Below, in pieces: positions 17,087 to 26,463 of a DNA stretch of 64,000 nucleotides. Every line of letters starts with the position of its first letter. The first letter of the stretch is position 1. This DNA is from Methylobacterium sp. J-077 (GTDB lineage Bacteria > Pseudomonadota > Alphaproteobacteria > Rhizobiales > Beijerinckiaceae). The notes under the pieces are model-generated. The model saw only the letters and a list, made by a program, of their open reading frames with translations. It made no database searches and was not told the origin of the DNA. The translations under genes were made by a program, and so were the position numbers. The stretch is from contig NZ_JAKSYJ010000119.1 in assembly GCF_022829365.1 (NCBI RefSeq), positions 62,001-126,000 of the forward strand, read 5' to 3'.

Positions 17087-18151
17087 ATGGCCGCGTTCAC
17101 CGAATTGGTCTTCTCGGGCGTCCAGCCCACCGGCAACCTGCATCTGGGCAATTACCTCGGGGCGGTGAAGCGCTTCGTGGAGATGCAGGAGCGCGACGCG
17201 CAGTGTCTGTACTGCGTGGTCGACCTGCACGCGATCACCGTCTGGCAGGACCCGGAGGCCCTGCGCGGCCAGATCCGCGAGGTCACGGCCGCGTTCCTGG
17301 CCGCCGGCATCGATCCCAAGCGTGCGATCGTGTTCAACCAGAGCCAGGTGTCCCAGCACGCCGAGCTCGCCTGGGTGTTCAACTGCGTCGCGCGGCTGGG
17401 CTGGCTGAACCGCATGACCCAGTTCAAGGAGAAGGCCGGCAAGGACCGGGAGAACGCCTCGATCGGGCTCTACGATTACCCGGTGCTGATGGCGGCCGAC
17501 ATCCTGGCCTACCGGGCCACCCACGTCCCCGTGGGCGAGGACCAGAAGCAGCACCTCGAACTCACCCGGGACATCGCCCAGAAGTTCAACACCGACTTCT
17601 CGGGCTCGATCGCGGCGCACGGCCACGGCGAGGCGTTCTTCCCGCTGACCGAGCCGCTGATCGGCGGCCCGGCGGCCCGGGTCATGTCGCTTCGGGACGG
17701 GTCCAAAAAAATGTCGAAGTCGGATCCCTCCGACAACGCCCGCATCAACCTCACCGACGAGGCCGACACCATCGCCCAGAAGATCCGGCGGGCGAAGACC
17801 GACTCGGAGCCGCTGCCCTCCGAGCTCGCGGGGCTCAAGGAGCGGCCGGAGGCGGATAACCTCGTCGGGATCTACGCGGCGCTCGCCGGCATCACCCGCG
17901 AGGCGGTGCTGCGCGATTTCGGCGGGGCGCAGTTCTCAACCTTCAAGCCGGCGCTGGCGGACCTCGCCGTGACGAACCTCGCGCCGATCGCCGGGGAGAT
18001 GCGCCGGCTGACCGCCGATCCCGGCCATATCGACGCCGTGCTGGCCGACGGCGCCGTGCGGGCCGAGACGATCGCGGCCCAGACGCTGGACGCGGTCAAG
18101 GACATCGTCGGCTTCGTGCGCCGCAGCCCGAACCTGCAGGCGGTGCGGTGA
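17087..18151 (+). CDS. trpS: Tryptophanyl-tRNA synthetase
   Basis: A 354-residue class I aminoacyl-tRNA synthetase. The HIGH-like motif is HLGN near residue 19 and KMSKS lies near residue 208 in [36 protein letters not shown] and [18 protein letters not shown] are typical TrpS segments. I use the ATG at 17087 rather than 17063. The stop overlaps the GTG of the haloacid dehalogenase gene by four bases. In many alphaproteobacteria it lies near murJ; that gene is not in this window. Confidence 0.97.
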   Translation: MAAFTELVFSGVQPTGNLHLGNYLGAVKRFVEMQERDAQCLYCVVDLHAITVWQDPEALRGQIREVTAAFLAAGIDPKRAIVFNQSQVSQHAELAWVFNCVARLGWLNRMTQFKEKAGKDRENASIGLYDYPVLMAADILAYRATHVPVGEDQKQHLELTRDIAQKFNTDFSGSIAAHGHGEAFFPLTEPLIGGPAARVMSLRDGSKKMSKSDPSDNARINLTDEADTIAQKIRRAKTDSEPLPSELAGLKERPEADNLVGIYAALAGITREAVLRDFGGAQFSTFKPALADLAVTNLAPIAGEMRRLTADPGHIDAVLADGAVRAETIAAQTLDAVKDIVGFVRRSPNLQAVR

Positions 18152-18867
18152 CGATCCGGGCTCTCGTCTTCGACGTCTTCGGGACGCTCGTCGATTGGCG
18201 CTCCGGGGTGGCCCGCGAGGCCGCGCGCCTGCTCGCCCCCTACGCGCCGGCGCCGGATGCCGGCGCCTTCGCGGACGCAGAGTCTTTCGCTGATACCTGG
18301 CGCGGCCGCTACAACCCCTCGATGGAGACCGTCCGCTCCGGCGCACGGCCCTACGTCGATCTCGACACGCTTCAGGCGGAATCGCTGCCCGACGTGCTGG
18401 CGCAGTTCGGCATCGCAGGCGTGCCGGAGGACGTGCGGCGGGAGCTGGTCCAGGCTTGGCACCGGCTCGACGCCTGGCCGGAGGTTCCGGAGGCGATGCG
18501 CCGGCTGCGGGCGCGGCATCTCCTCGCGCCCAACTCCAACGGCCCTGTCCGGCTGATGGCGGACCTCGCCCGGCGCAACGGCTTCATCTTCGACGCGATC
18601 CTGGGTGCCGGCTATTCCCGCGACTACAAGCCGAAGCCCGCGCTCTACCACGACGCGGTGGCGGCCTTCGGCTTCACTGCGGAAGAAACCCTGATGGTCG
18701 CCGCCCACTCGAACGACCTCGCGGCTGCGGCGAGCCACGGCCTGTCCACCGCCCACATCGCCCGGCCGCACGAGCACGGACCGGCCGGCGGCGAGACCGG
18801 GCCGACGGTGCCGGTCACCTACGCGGCACGGGATCTGGCCGATCTGGCCGACCAGCTCGGCTGCTGA
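18148..18867 (+). CDS. Haloacid dehalogenase type II
   Basis: A 239-residue HAD-superfamily hydrolase of the L-2-haloacid dehalogenase subgroup. The nucleophile is Asp9 in [16 protein letters not shown] is motif [10 protein letters not shown] carries the motif III lysine, and [10 protein letters not shown] is motif IV. The reaction would be hydrolytic dehalogenation of 2-haloacids, though many members act on other substrates. It starts with GTG at 18148, overlapping trpS (GTGA). The tam gene follows 22 bases later on the same strand. Confidence 0.88.
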   Translation: MTIRALVFDVFGTLVDWRSGVAREAARLLAPYAPAPDAGAFADAESFADTWRGRYNPSMETVRSGARPYVDLDTLQAESLPDVLAQFGIAGVPEDVRRELVQAWHRLDAWPEVPEAMRRLRARHLLAPNSNGPVRLMADLARRNGFIFDAILGAGYSRDYKPKPALYHDAVAAFGFTAEETLMVAAHSNDLAAAASHGLSTAHIARPHEHGPAGGETGPTVPVTYAARDLADLADQLGC

Positions 18868-18889
18868 GAGCTATCTCTAGGAGGGTGCC

Positions 18890-19669
18890 ATGGCCGACTG
18901 GAACCCCACCCTCTACACCCGCTTCGAGGACGAGCGGACGCGCCCGGCCGCCGAACTGCTCGCCCGCGTTAGCCTCGACGCGCCACGATTGGTCTACGAT
19001 CTCGGCTGCGGCCCCGGCAACTCCACCGCGCTGATCGCGGCGCGGTACCCCGACGCGGCGGTGATCGGCCTCGACACCTCCCCGGCCATGCTGGAGAGCG
19101 CGCGAGCCCGCCTGCCCGGTCTCGCTTTCGCACAGGCCGACGCCGCGACCTGGGTTCCGGAACGGGCGCCGGACCTGATCTACGCCAACGCGGTCCTGCA
19201 ATGGCTGCCCGACCACGCGACTCTGCTGCCGCGGCTGTTCGGACTGCTCGCGTCGGGCGGCGTGCTCGCCGTGCAGATGCCCGACAACCTCGCCGAACCC
19301 TCGCACCGCCTGATGCGAGAGGTCGCCGCGTCCGGCCCCTGGGCCGGAGCGATCGGCGATCCGGCTGTGGCCGGGCGTCTCGGGCGGATGCTGGATCCGG
19401 GCGGCTATTACGACCTGCTGGCGCCGCTGGCCGCCGCGGTCGATGTCTGGCGCACCGCCTATCATCACCCGATGCAGGATGCCGCCGCCATCGTGGCCTG
19501 GGTCACCGCCACTGGGCTGCGCCCATTCCTGGATCCGCTGAACCCCGACCAGACGGCCGGGTTCCTGGCCGCCTACGAGGCCGCGATCGACACCGGCTAC
19601 CCGCGCCGCAGCGACGGACGGCGCCTGCTCGCCTTTCCGCGGGTGTTCATCATGGCCAAGGCCCCGTAG
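18890..19669 (+). CDS. tam: Trans-aconitate 2-methyltransferase
   Basis: A 259-residue SAM-dependent methyltransferase. It starts [20 protein letters not shown], the Tam signature, with [16 protein letters not shown] as the SAM-binding motif I and [12 protein letters not shown] following. Tam methylates trans-aconitate, an inhibitor formed from cis-aconitate, disposing of it. AGGAGG lies 7 bases before the ATG. It is last in the trpS-HAD-tam run and convergent with the PNPOx-fold gene. Confidence 0.92.
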   Translation: MADWNPTLYTRFEDERTRPAAELLARVSLDAPRLVYDLGCGPGNSTALIAARYPDAAVIGLDTSPAMLESARARLPGLAFAQADAATWVPERAPDLIYANAVLQWLPDHATLLPRLFGLLASGGVLAVQMPDNLAEPSHRLMREVAASGPWAGAIGDPAVAGRLGRMLDPGGYYDLLAPLAAAVDVWRTAYHHPMQDAAAIVAWVTATGLRPFLDPLNPDQTAGFLAAYEAAIDTGYPRRSDGRRLLAFPRVFIMAKAP

Positions 19670-19680
19670 GCGGGCGCGGC

Positions 19681-20334
19681 TCAGGCCTCGCCGCGGGCGA
19701 CCAAGGCCTCGTATTCGGCCACTTCCAGCTTGCCTTCGCGGGCGACCCGGGCCTTGTCGGCGTCGCTGATCACGTCGCCGGCGAGGTCGAGGCGCTTCCA
19801 GGAGGCGAGCGGGGTCTCGCGGCCGGGGGTCGGGACGTACTTGTTTTGCTCGAGCTTCTGGTACTTGTGGATGTAGCGCGGGCAGTTGACCCAGATCTTC
19901 TTCACAGCGACCTTCACCAGGTACTTGGCCTCGGTGTATTCCGCCATGAGGGCGTCGTCGCGCAGCAGCGTCGCGTGGCCCTGCACCCGGATCCGGTGCG
20001 GTGTCTCGAAGTCGATGAACAGCAGGCCGACCTTGGCCTGACCCGCGATATTGCCCATCGAGTAGAACATGCCGTTGCCGTCGAAGCCCGGGAACACCAG
20101 GGTGTTCTCGTCGAGCACCTTCACGAAGCCGGTGGGGCCGCCCTTGTAGGAGACCGTCGGCATGCCGTCCGGGTCGACGGTCGACAGGAAGAACATGTCG
20201 CGGGAGCCGATGAAGGCGCCCTCCTCCGGCTGGATGCGCTCGTGGACCCAGTCCTCGTCGAGGCGCACCGCGAGCTTGGTGGTGCCGAACTCCGTCTGCA
20301 GCGCCCGGTGCGCGTCGGAATAGAGCGATGCCAT
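19681..20334 (-). CDS. Pyridoxamine 5'-phosphate oxidase family protein
   Basis: A 217-residue flavin-binding split-barrel protein. RDMFFLSTVDPDGMPTVSYKGG and NTLVFPGFDGNGMFYSMGNI are characteristic of the general PNPOx-like group rather than PdxH. The C-terminal region KIWVNCPRYIHKYQKLEQ is typical of this subfamily. It probably binds FMN or F420-like cofactors; its reaction is unknown. The start at 20334 fits the family; upstream residues are arginine-rich noise. It lies downstream of ilvC on the same strand, separated by a terminator. Confidence 0.87.
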   Translation of the reverse strand: MASLYSDAHRALQTEFGTTKLAVRLDEDWVHERIQPEEGAFIGSRDMFFLSTVDPDGMPTVSYKGGPTGFVKVLDENTLVFPGFDGNGMFYSMGNIAGQAKVGLLFIDFETPHRIRVQGHATLLRDDALMAEYTEAKYLVKVAVKKIWVNCPRYIHKYQKLEQNKYVPTPGRETPLASWKRLDLAGDVISDADKARVAREGKLEVAEYEALVARGEA

Positions 20335-20423
20335 GCGTGTCCTCTCCACTTGCCGGTCCTCGTGCAGGCGGGACCGCTGCGGCCTGTATCGCCGGGAATG
20401 CCCGAGGTCGGCAACCGGCAATA

Positions 20424-20457
20424 GAAAAGGCCGGCCTCGCTTTCGCGTGACCGGCCC
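20424..20457 (-). terminator. Intrinsic terminator after ilvC
   Basis: On the minus strand GGCCGGTCACGC, a GAAA loop and GCGAGGCCGGCC are followed by TTTTCT. The stem has an internal 3-base mismatch. It lies about 50 bases past the ilvC stop and before the PNPOx-family gene. Confidence 0.65.
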
Positions 20458-20505
20458 CTTCCCCACCACACGGCCGAGCAAAGCTCAGCCGCAAGATCGA
20501 AAGAA

Positions 20506-21561
<1,056 letters not shown>

Positions 21562-22227
21562 TTAGGCGTTCGCCTGGCCGTACAGGGCCAGGAACTGGTC
21601 TACGGCGCGGCCCGCATCGCGCCGGATCTCGTCCGCATCGAGGTCGAGCGCCTCGCCGAGCAGGAGTCGGATCTGAATATCCCGGCCGACAAGGCCGAAG
21701 AAGGTCCGGAAGGCCGCCTCGCTGTCGGCGAAGGCGAGCAGCCCGGCCGCGCGCCCTGCCTCCAGCACCGGCTTGACCCGCTCGCCGATGGCGAACCGGC
21801 CGTTCGCGAGCACGATGCCGCCGAGATTGCTCTTGCGCGAGCCGGCATGGGCCACGGCGATCCGGTTCAGCGCCACCGAGGTGCGGCTGGTGATCACCGT
21901 CAGCCACGAGACCGCGAAGTCCTGCAGATGCTCCCGCAGGGTGGTCCCGTCGAGGGCCTGTACCGTTTCGCGGCCGGCATGAACCCGGGAGGCCTGCCAC
22001 TGCACCGTCGCGGTGAGCAGGCCGTCGCGGTCGCCATACCACTTGTACAGCGTCTCCTTGGAGCAGCTCGCCCGGCGGGCCACGGCGTCCATGGTCAGCT
22101 GCTCGCCCCCCTCGACCATGAGGGCGAGGACGGCATCGAGCACCGCCTGCTGGCGCATGGATGGCGGCTCCGGCGCAGCGGCGCCCGCCTCCGTCGTCTC
22201 CTGCCGTGCTGCGAGGCTCGACCGCAT
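21562..22227 (-). CDS. TetR/AcrR family transcriptional regulator
   Basis: A 221-residue repressor-type protein. The N-terminal HTH reads MDAVARRASCSKETLYKWYGDRDGL (about residues 45-70), and the C-terminal TetR ligand domain ends LALYGQANA. A perfect palindrome sits 13 bases before its start, a probable self-operator. It lies between the GST gene and ilvC, all on the minus strand. Its targets may include itself and neighbouring genes; the ligand is unknown. Confidence 0.9.
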   Translation of the reverse strand: MRSSLAARQETTEAGAAAPEPPSMRQQAVLDAVLALMVEGGEQLTMDAVARRASCSKETLYKWYGDRDGLLTATVQWQASRVHAGRETVQALDGTTLREHLQDFAVSWLTVITSRTSVALNRIAVAHAGSRKSNLGGIVLANGRFAIGERVKPVLEAGRAAGLLAFADSEAAFRTFFGLVGRDIQIRLLLGEALDLDADEIRRDAGRAVDQFLALYGQANA

Positions 22228-22239
22228 CGTTTCCAGTAC

Positions 22240-22255
22240 CGTACCGTACGGTACG
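22240..22255. promoter_or_regulatory. Palindromic TetR operator candidate
   Basis: CGTACCGTACGGTACG is a perfect 16-base palindrome preceded by a further GTACC direct repeat at 22236-22240. It sits between the GST stop (22304) and the TetR start (22227), where the TetR gene's own promoter should be. ACCGTACGGT-like palindromes are common TetR-family operators. Confidence 0.65.
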
Positions 22256-22303
22256 CTCGATAGAGCGATTCGCCGGGCGCCGCAAGGGCCCGTCGCGATC
22301 CGC

Positions 22304-22945
22304 TCAGGCCGGCAGCGTCAGCCCCTCGCGGGCGAACACCGCCTGCACCGCCGGCCGCTCGGCGACCCGGCGGGCATGGGCGTGCCAGGCCGGGAAGCGC
22401 TCGGCCATGTCGAAGCGCAGCGACGCGCCCGAGGCCCAGACCCAGAACACCATCAGGTAGGCATCGACCACGCCGTACCGGTCCCCGACCGCCCAGCCGC
22501 CGTTCGAGAGATGCACCTCGGTCATGGTGCAGAGATCGCCGTAGGTGTCGGCGGCCTTGTCGCGGATGCCGGGGAAGGCGTCCTCGTCCGCCGTGTAGCG
22601 CTCGGGCCGGCGCACATGCGCGTAGGCGACGTGGTGGTTGGCGGCCAGCCAGCCGAGCCACTCGTCGGCCCTGGCCTGCTCGCGCAGGTCGGTTGGCCAG
22701 AAGCCCTTCTCGGGCACGGTGCGGGCGACGTGGCGCAGGATCGCGGCGCATTCGGTCAGGACCCAGCCGTCCTCGACCAGGGCCGGCACCCGGCCGCGCT
22801 CGTTGATCGCGAGATATTCCGGAGCGCGCTGGTCCCCCGCCGCGAGGTTGAGCCTGACGCCCTCGAACGGCAGCCCGGATTCCTCCAGGATGATGTGGGC
22901 GGCGAGCGAGCAGGCGCCGGGGGCGTAGTAGAGGGTGCGTGCCAA
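22304..22945 (-). CDS. Glutathione S-transferase family protein
   Basis: A 213-residue cytosolic GST. The thioredoxin-like N-terminal domain begins TLYYAPGACSLAAHIILEE, with NERGRVPALVEDGWVLTECAAI carrying the cis-Pro and the glutathione gamma-Glu contact. The helical C-terminal domain follows. It resembles beta-class bacterial GSTs (ACSL). It is 18 bases after the mazF stop and upstream of TetR on the same strand. The substrate is unknown; detoxification is likely. Confidence 0.9.
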   Translation of the reverse strand: MARTLYYAPGACSLAAHIILEESGLPFEGVRLNLAAGDQRAPEYLAINERGRVPALVEDGWVLTECAAILRHVARTVPEKGFWPTDLREQARADEWLGWLAANHHVAYAHVRRPERYTADEDAFPGIRDKAADTYGDLCTMTEVHLSNGGWAVGDRYGVVDAYLMVFWVWASGASLRFDMAERFPAWHAHARRVAERPAVQAVFAREGLTLPA

Positions 22946-22963
22946 AGGATCCGTATCCTTGTT

Positions 22964-23329
22964 TCAGGAAGGCGGGTTGAACCCGAGGAGGTTCGCGAGC
23001 TTCTGGAGGACGGCATCGAGGGTTTCGACCGGAACACCGTCGATGCGGCGAAAGCCGCGTGCCGCGCGATCGACGTTCCGGATCTGGTCGGTCAGGATCG
23101 CACCGGAGATCGCGAGCCCCTGCGGGAGGATGACTTTCGTCGGCCAGGGGTCGATGTTGCGCGTCACGGGGCAGACGATGGCGGTTGCGCTCCGCGCATG
23201 GAAATCGCGGCTCGTCAGAACGAGCGCGGGTCGAACGCCGGATTGTTCACGCCCTAGGGTCGGCCGGAGATCGACCCAGACGAGATCCCCAGCTTCCGGG
23301 AGGTCGCGGACGTCACGTCCAGTCGTCAT
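22964..23329 (-). CDS. mazF: MazF/PemK-type endoribonuclease toxin
   Basis: A 121-residue toxin. GDLVWVDLRPTLGREQSGVRP is the N-terminal MazF core (the G-x-x-W motif region), RPALVLTSRDFHA and VCPVTRNI follow, and GAILTDQIRNVDR carries the conserved D-Q segment. MazF enzymes cleave mRNA at short sequence motifs. It overlaps mazE by 17 bases, indicating coupling. It lies downstream of ilvN and upstream of a GST gene. Confidence 0.9.
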   Translation of the reverse strand: MTTGRDVRDLPEAGDLVWVDLRPTLGREQSGVRPALVLTSRDFHARSATAIVCPVTRNIDPWPTKVILPQGLAISGAILTDQIRNVDRAARGFRRIDGVPVETLDAVLQKLANLLGFNPPS

Positions 23330-23549
23330 GGATGATCTCAGCGCCGACGTCCGGTCCCCAATCCACGATGGGGGGACGGTAGGCCGGCCCGAGCCGATCC
23401 ATCTCGGCGATCATGTCCTGCAGCGTCTCTTTTCGCCGCCGCGGCAGGATTTCGACGGTCTGGCCGTCCGCCAGACCGTGGCGATCGCCTTCGCCCGCAG
23501 GGATCCGGATCACGAATTCATCGCCAGCGCGCGTGAGCTTGGCTTCCAT
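23313..23549 (-). CDS. mazE: MazE-type antitoxin
   Basis: A 78-residue antitoxin. The N-terminus (MEAKLTRAGDEFVIRIPAG) resembles an AbrB/MazE swapped-hairpin DNA-binding domain, followed by VEILPRRR. The acidic tail ends VGAEIIHDDWT, suited to toxin contact. The start at 23549 follows the ilvN stop by 47 bases, so readthrough from the ilv operon is possible. It overlaps mazF. Confidence 0.87.
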   Translation of the reverse strand: MEAKLTRAGDEFVIRIPAGEGDRHGLADGQTVEILPRRRKETLQDMIAEMDRLGPAYRPPIVDWGPDVGAEIIHDDWT

Positions 23550-23596
23550 GAGAGCTTCTCCCACTCTCCGGACATTATAGCTCAATCGGCCACTTC

Positions 23597-24139
23597 CTAC
23601 AGCGGCTCCGATCCGCGCCCCATGGCGCTGATGCCGGTGCGGCAGATCTCCACCAGCCCGATCACGCTCATCAGGCGCACGAACCGGTCGATCTCCTCGG
23701 TGGCGCCGGTCAGCTCGAACACGAAGGAATTGAGGGTGGCGTCCAGCGTCTTGGCGCCGAAGGCGGCGGCGAGTCGCAGGGCCTCGCTGCGGTGCTCGCC
23801 CTCGCCCTTGACCTTCACCAGGCAGATCTCGCGCTCGAGCGCGTTGCCCTGGAGCGTCAGGTCCACGACCCGGTGGACCGGCACCAGCCGGTCGAGCTGC
23901 GCCTTGATCTGCTCGATCACGGCGTTCGTACCGGTGGTCACGATGGTGATGCGCGAGATGTGGCGCGCCTCCTCGGTCTCGGAGACGGTCAGGCTCTCGA
24001 TGTTGTAGCCCCGGCCGGAGAACATCCCGGAGATGCGGGCGAGCACGCCGGGCTCGTTGTCCACGATCACGGCGAGCGTGTGCCGGTTCACCGGCTCGAC
24101 GCGGACGGCATCGGGATAGTGGGTGTTCATCGCGTTCAT
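23597..24139 (-). CDS. ilvN: Acetolactate synthase small (regulatory) subunit
   Basis: A 180-residue regulatory subunit that confers valine feedback inhibition on acetohydroxyacid synthase. The N-terminal ACT domain reads LAVIVDNEPGVLARISGMFSGRGYNIESL. The C-terminal half (LEREICLVKVKGEG, VFELTGATEEIDRFV) completes the standard long form. I use the ATG at 24139; 24130 is an alternative. It follows ilvB by 128 bases and should be cotranscribed with it. Confidence 0.95.
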   Translation of the reverse strand: MNAMNTHYPDAVRVEPVNRHTLAVIVDNEPGVLARISGMFSGRGYNIESLTVSETEEARHISRITIVTTGTNAVIEQIKAQLDRLVPVHRVVDLTLQGNALEREICLVKVKGEGEHRSEALRLAAAFGAKTLDATLNSFVFELTGATEEIDRFVRLMSVIGLVEICRTGISAMGRGSEPL

Positions 24140-24267
24140 CGCCGGCTTCGTCCTCGTCCAGTCCTGCTCGTGGCGGCAATCCGAGCGCGCCTTGCGCGAG
24201 GCAAGCGCGACTGCGCGCCGCCGCCCATGCGGCGGGCAGCGGCCCCGAAGGGCCGCCACCCAGCAAC

Positions 24268-26043
24268 CTACACCAGCATCTTGCCTTCCTCGGAGATCAC
24301 GTCGCCGAGCTCGACGCCGGTCTCGCCGAGGTAATCGGACAGGAGCATCTCGTTATGCGCCTTGCCCGAGGGGATCATCGGGAAGCAGTTCTCGGTCTTG
24401 TCGACGATGCAGTCGAACAGAACCGGCCCATCATAGGCGAGCATCTCCGCGATGGCGCCGTCGAGGTCGCCCGGCTTCTCGCAGCGCATGCCCTTGGCGC
24501 CGTAGGCCTCCGCGAGCTTCACGAAGTCCGGCAGGCTCTCGGAATAGCTCTGCGAGTAGCGCGAGCCGTGCAGCAGCTCTTGCCACTGCCGGACCATGCC
24601 CATGTACTCGTTGTTCAGGATGAACACCTTGACCGGCAGCCGGTACTGAACCGCCGTCGAGAGCTCCTGCATGTTCATCAGGATCGAGGCCTCGCCGGCG
24701 ATGTCGATCACCAGCCCCTTGGGGTGGGCGAGCTGCGTGCCGATCGCCGCCGGCAGGCCGTAGCCCATCGTGCCGAGGCCGCCCGACGTCATCCAGCGGT
24801 TCGGCTCGTCGTACTTGAAGTACTGCGCCGCCCACATCTGGTGCTGGCCGACCTCCGTGGTGATGTAGGTCTCGCGGTCCTTGCAGGCCTCGTAGAGGCG
24901 CTGCACGGCGTATTGCGGCTTGATGATCGTCCCCGACGGCCAGTAGGCGAGGCAGTCGCGGGCCTTCCAGGCGCCGATCTTCTGGAACCACGGGTCGAGG
25001 TTGGACTTCTCGGGCCGCGACGGCAGGGCGCGCCACGCCTCCAGCATGTCGGCCAGCACCGAGGCGCAATCGCCCACGATCCCGACATCGACCTTGACCA
25101 CCTTATTGATCGAGGAGGCGTCGACGTCGATGTGGATCTTCTTGGAGAACGGCGAGAACGCGTCGAGCCGGCCGGTGATCCGGTCGTCGAACCGGGCGCC
25201 GACGCAGATCATGACGTCGCACTCGTGCATCGCCAGGTTGGCCTCGTAGGTCCCGTGCATGCCGAGCATGCCCAGGAACTTCGCATCCGTGCCCGGATAG
25301 GCGCCGAGCCCCATCAGGGTCGAGGTGACCGGGAAGCCGGTCTCGGCGACCAGCTCGCGCAGGAGTCGCGAGGCCTCCGGGCCGGAATTGATCACGCCGC
25401 CGCCGGTGTAGAAGACCGGCCGGCGGGCGGTCGCCATCAGCTCGACCGCGGCGCGGATCCGGTCGCCGTCGCCCTTCACCGCAGGGCGGTAGGTCTTGTG
25501 GCTCGCGATCTCCGGGCGCTCGTAGAGGCCGGAGGCGAACTGGATGTCCTTGGGCAGGTCGACCACGACCGGGCCGGGCCGGCCGTTGGCCGCGACGTAG
25601 AACGCCTCGTGCAGGATCCGCGGCAGGTCCTCGATCGATTTGACCAGGTAATTGTGCTTCGTGCAGTGGCGCGTGATGCCGACCGTGTCGCATTCCTGGA
25701 AGGCGTCGGTGCCGATCAGATGCGTCGGCACCTGCCCGGTGATGCAGACCAGCGGGATCGAGTCGAGCAGCGCGTCGGTGAGGCCAGTGACGATGTTGGT
25801 GGCACCCGGCCCGGAGGTGACCAGGACGCAGCCGACCTTGCCGGACGAGCGCGCATAGCCCTCGGCCGCGTGGACCGCGCCCTGCTCGTGGCGCACGAGG
25901 ATGTGCTTCACCGCATTCTGGTGGAACAGGGCGTCGTAGATCGGAAGTACGGCACCGCCCGGATAGCCGAACAGCGTGTCCACGCCCTGATCCTGGAATG
26001 CCCGGATGACCATTTCGGCCCCGGTCATGACCTCGCCGCCCAT
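24268..26043 (-). CDS. ilvB: Acetolactate synthase large (catalytic) subunit
   Basis: A 591-residue ThDP- and FAD-dependent acetohydroxyacid synthase, the first committed step of Val, Leu and Ile synthesis. The N-terminal domain includes FGYPGGAVLPIYDAL and the ThDP glutamate in RHEQGAVHAAEGYAR. LVTSGPGATN follows, and the C-terminal ThDP/Mg motif is in DIAGEASIL with NNEYMGMVRQW. The start at 26043 has a strong GGAGGAGGAG upstream. The leader has a branched-chain peptide and a terminator, so attenuation is likely. ilvN is downstream. Confidence 0.97.
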   Translation of the reverse strand: MGGEVMTGAEMVIRAFQDQGVDTLFGYPGGAVLPIYDALFHQNAVKHILVRHEQGAVHAAEGYARSSGKVGCVLVTSGPGATNIVTGLTDALLDSIPLVCITGQVPTHLIGTDAFQECDTVGITRHCTKHNYLVKSIEDLPRILHEAFYVAANGRPGPVVVDLPKDIQFASGLYERPEIASHKTYRPAVKGDGDRIRAAVELMATARRPVFYTGGGVINSGPEASRLLRELVAETGFPVTSTLMGLGAYPGTDAKFLGMLGMHGTYEANLAMHECDVMICVGARFDDRITGRLDAFSPFSKKIHIDVDASSINKVVKVDVGIVGDCASVLADMLEAWRALPSRPEKSNLDPWFQKIGAWKARDCLAYWPSGTIIKPQYAVQRLYEACKDRETYITTEVGQHQMWAAQYFKYDEPNRWMTSGGLGTMGYGLPAAIGTQLAHPKGLVIDIAGEASILMNMQELSTAVQYRLPVKVFILNNEYMGMVRQWQELLHGSRYSQSYSESLPDFVKLAEAYGAKGMRCEKPGDLDGAIAEMLAYDGPVLFDCIVDKTENCFPMIPSGKAHNEMLLSDYLGETGVELGDVISEEGKMLV

Positions 26044-26223
26044 GCTCTCCTCCTCCGCTCCCCGGATCGTCGGCGGCGGTCGTGTGCCGCCGGACGGACC
26101 GGTTCCTATCGTCCTGCACCTTCGTCACGCGAGGCGGCCTCCGCCTCGCTCGAAAGTACTGTCGCCGTCGGTCTCTCGAACGCGTGGATCTCGTTGGTCG
26201 TGATGCGTCACCGGGCAGCGGGC

Positions 26224-26250
26224 AATAAAAAAGGGCCCCGAGGGACCCTG
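26224..26250 (-). terminator. ilvB leader: Attenuator terminator in ilvB leader
   Basis: On the minus strand GGGTCC, a CTCG loop and GGGCCC (one T-G wobble) are followed by six T residues (26227-26232). It starts 32 bases after the leader peptide stop and about 180 bases before ilvB. A competing stem (GCCCT...AGGGC) spans the leader peptide stop region. It could also be read as a terminator of the amidase gene, but the peptide and promoter upstream favour attenuation. Confidence 0.75.
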
Positions 26251-26281
26251 CATGCGCCACCGCTCGGATTGCAGCCCTGAT

Positions 26282-26332
26282 CTAGGGCCGCCCCGTCGGT
26301 GACGCTTCCGCTACAATAAGAACCGCGTTCAT
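26282..26332 (-). CDS. ilvB leader peptide
   Basis: A 16-codon open frame encoding MNAVLIVAEASPTGRP. Four consecutive branched-chain codons (GTT CTT ATT GTA = Val-Leu-Ile-Val) sit at codons 4-7, and all four are A/T-ending in a genome that prefers G/C-ending codons. Ribosome stalling there when Val, Leu or Ile is scarce would favour an antiterminator over the hairpin at 26224-26250. It starts about 70 bases downstream of a good promoter. Its Shine-Dalgarno is weak. Confidence 0.75.
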   Translation of the reverse strand: MNAVLIVAEASPTGRP

Positions 26333-26409
26333 CGGATATCCGAGCCTGCTCCGCGGCGCTCGACGAATCCGGGATCGGATTCAGGCCATTCGCGCGTGAA
26401 GTGTAGAGC

Positions 26410-26438
26410 CTCATACCGGAGCCCCGAGGGCCGGTCAA
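26410..26438 (-). promoter_or_regulatory. Sigma-70-type promoter of ilvBN leader
   Basis: On the minus strand TTGACC (26433-26438) and TATGAG (26410-26415) are separated by 17 bases. The predicted transcription start is near 26403, giving a leader of about 360 bases that contains the peptide and the terminator before ilvB. Confidence 0.65.
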
Positions 26439-26463
26439 CGCGTTCTTCGAGGAACGGGCGCGC

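Noticed and set aside
24355-26280. A 641-codon plus-strand open frame
   Set aside because: It is antisense to ilvB and has shadow composition. ilvB is certain.
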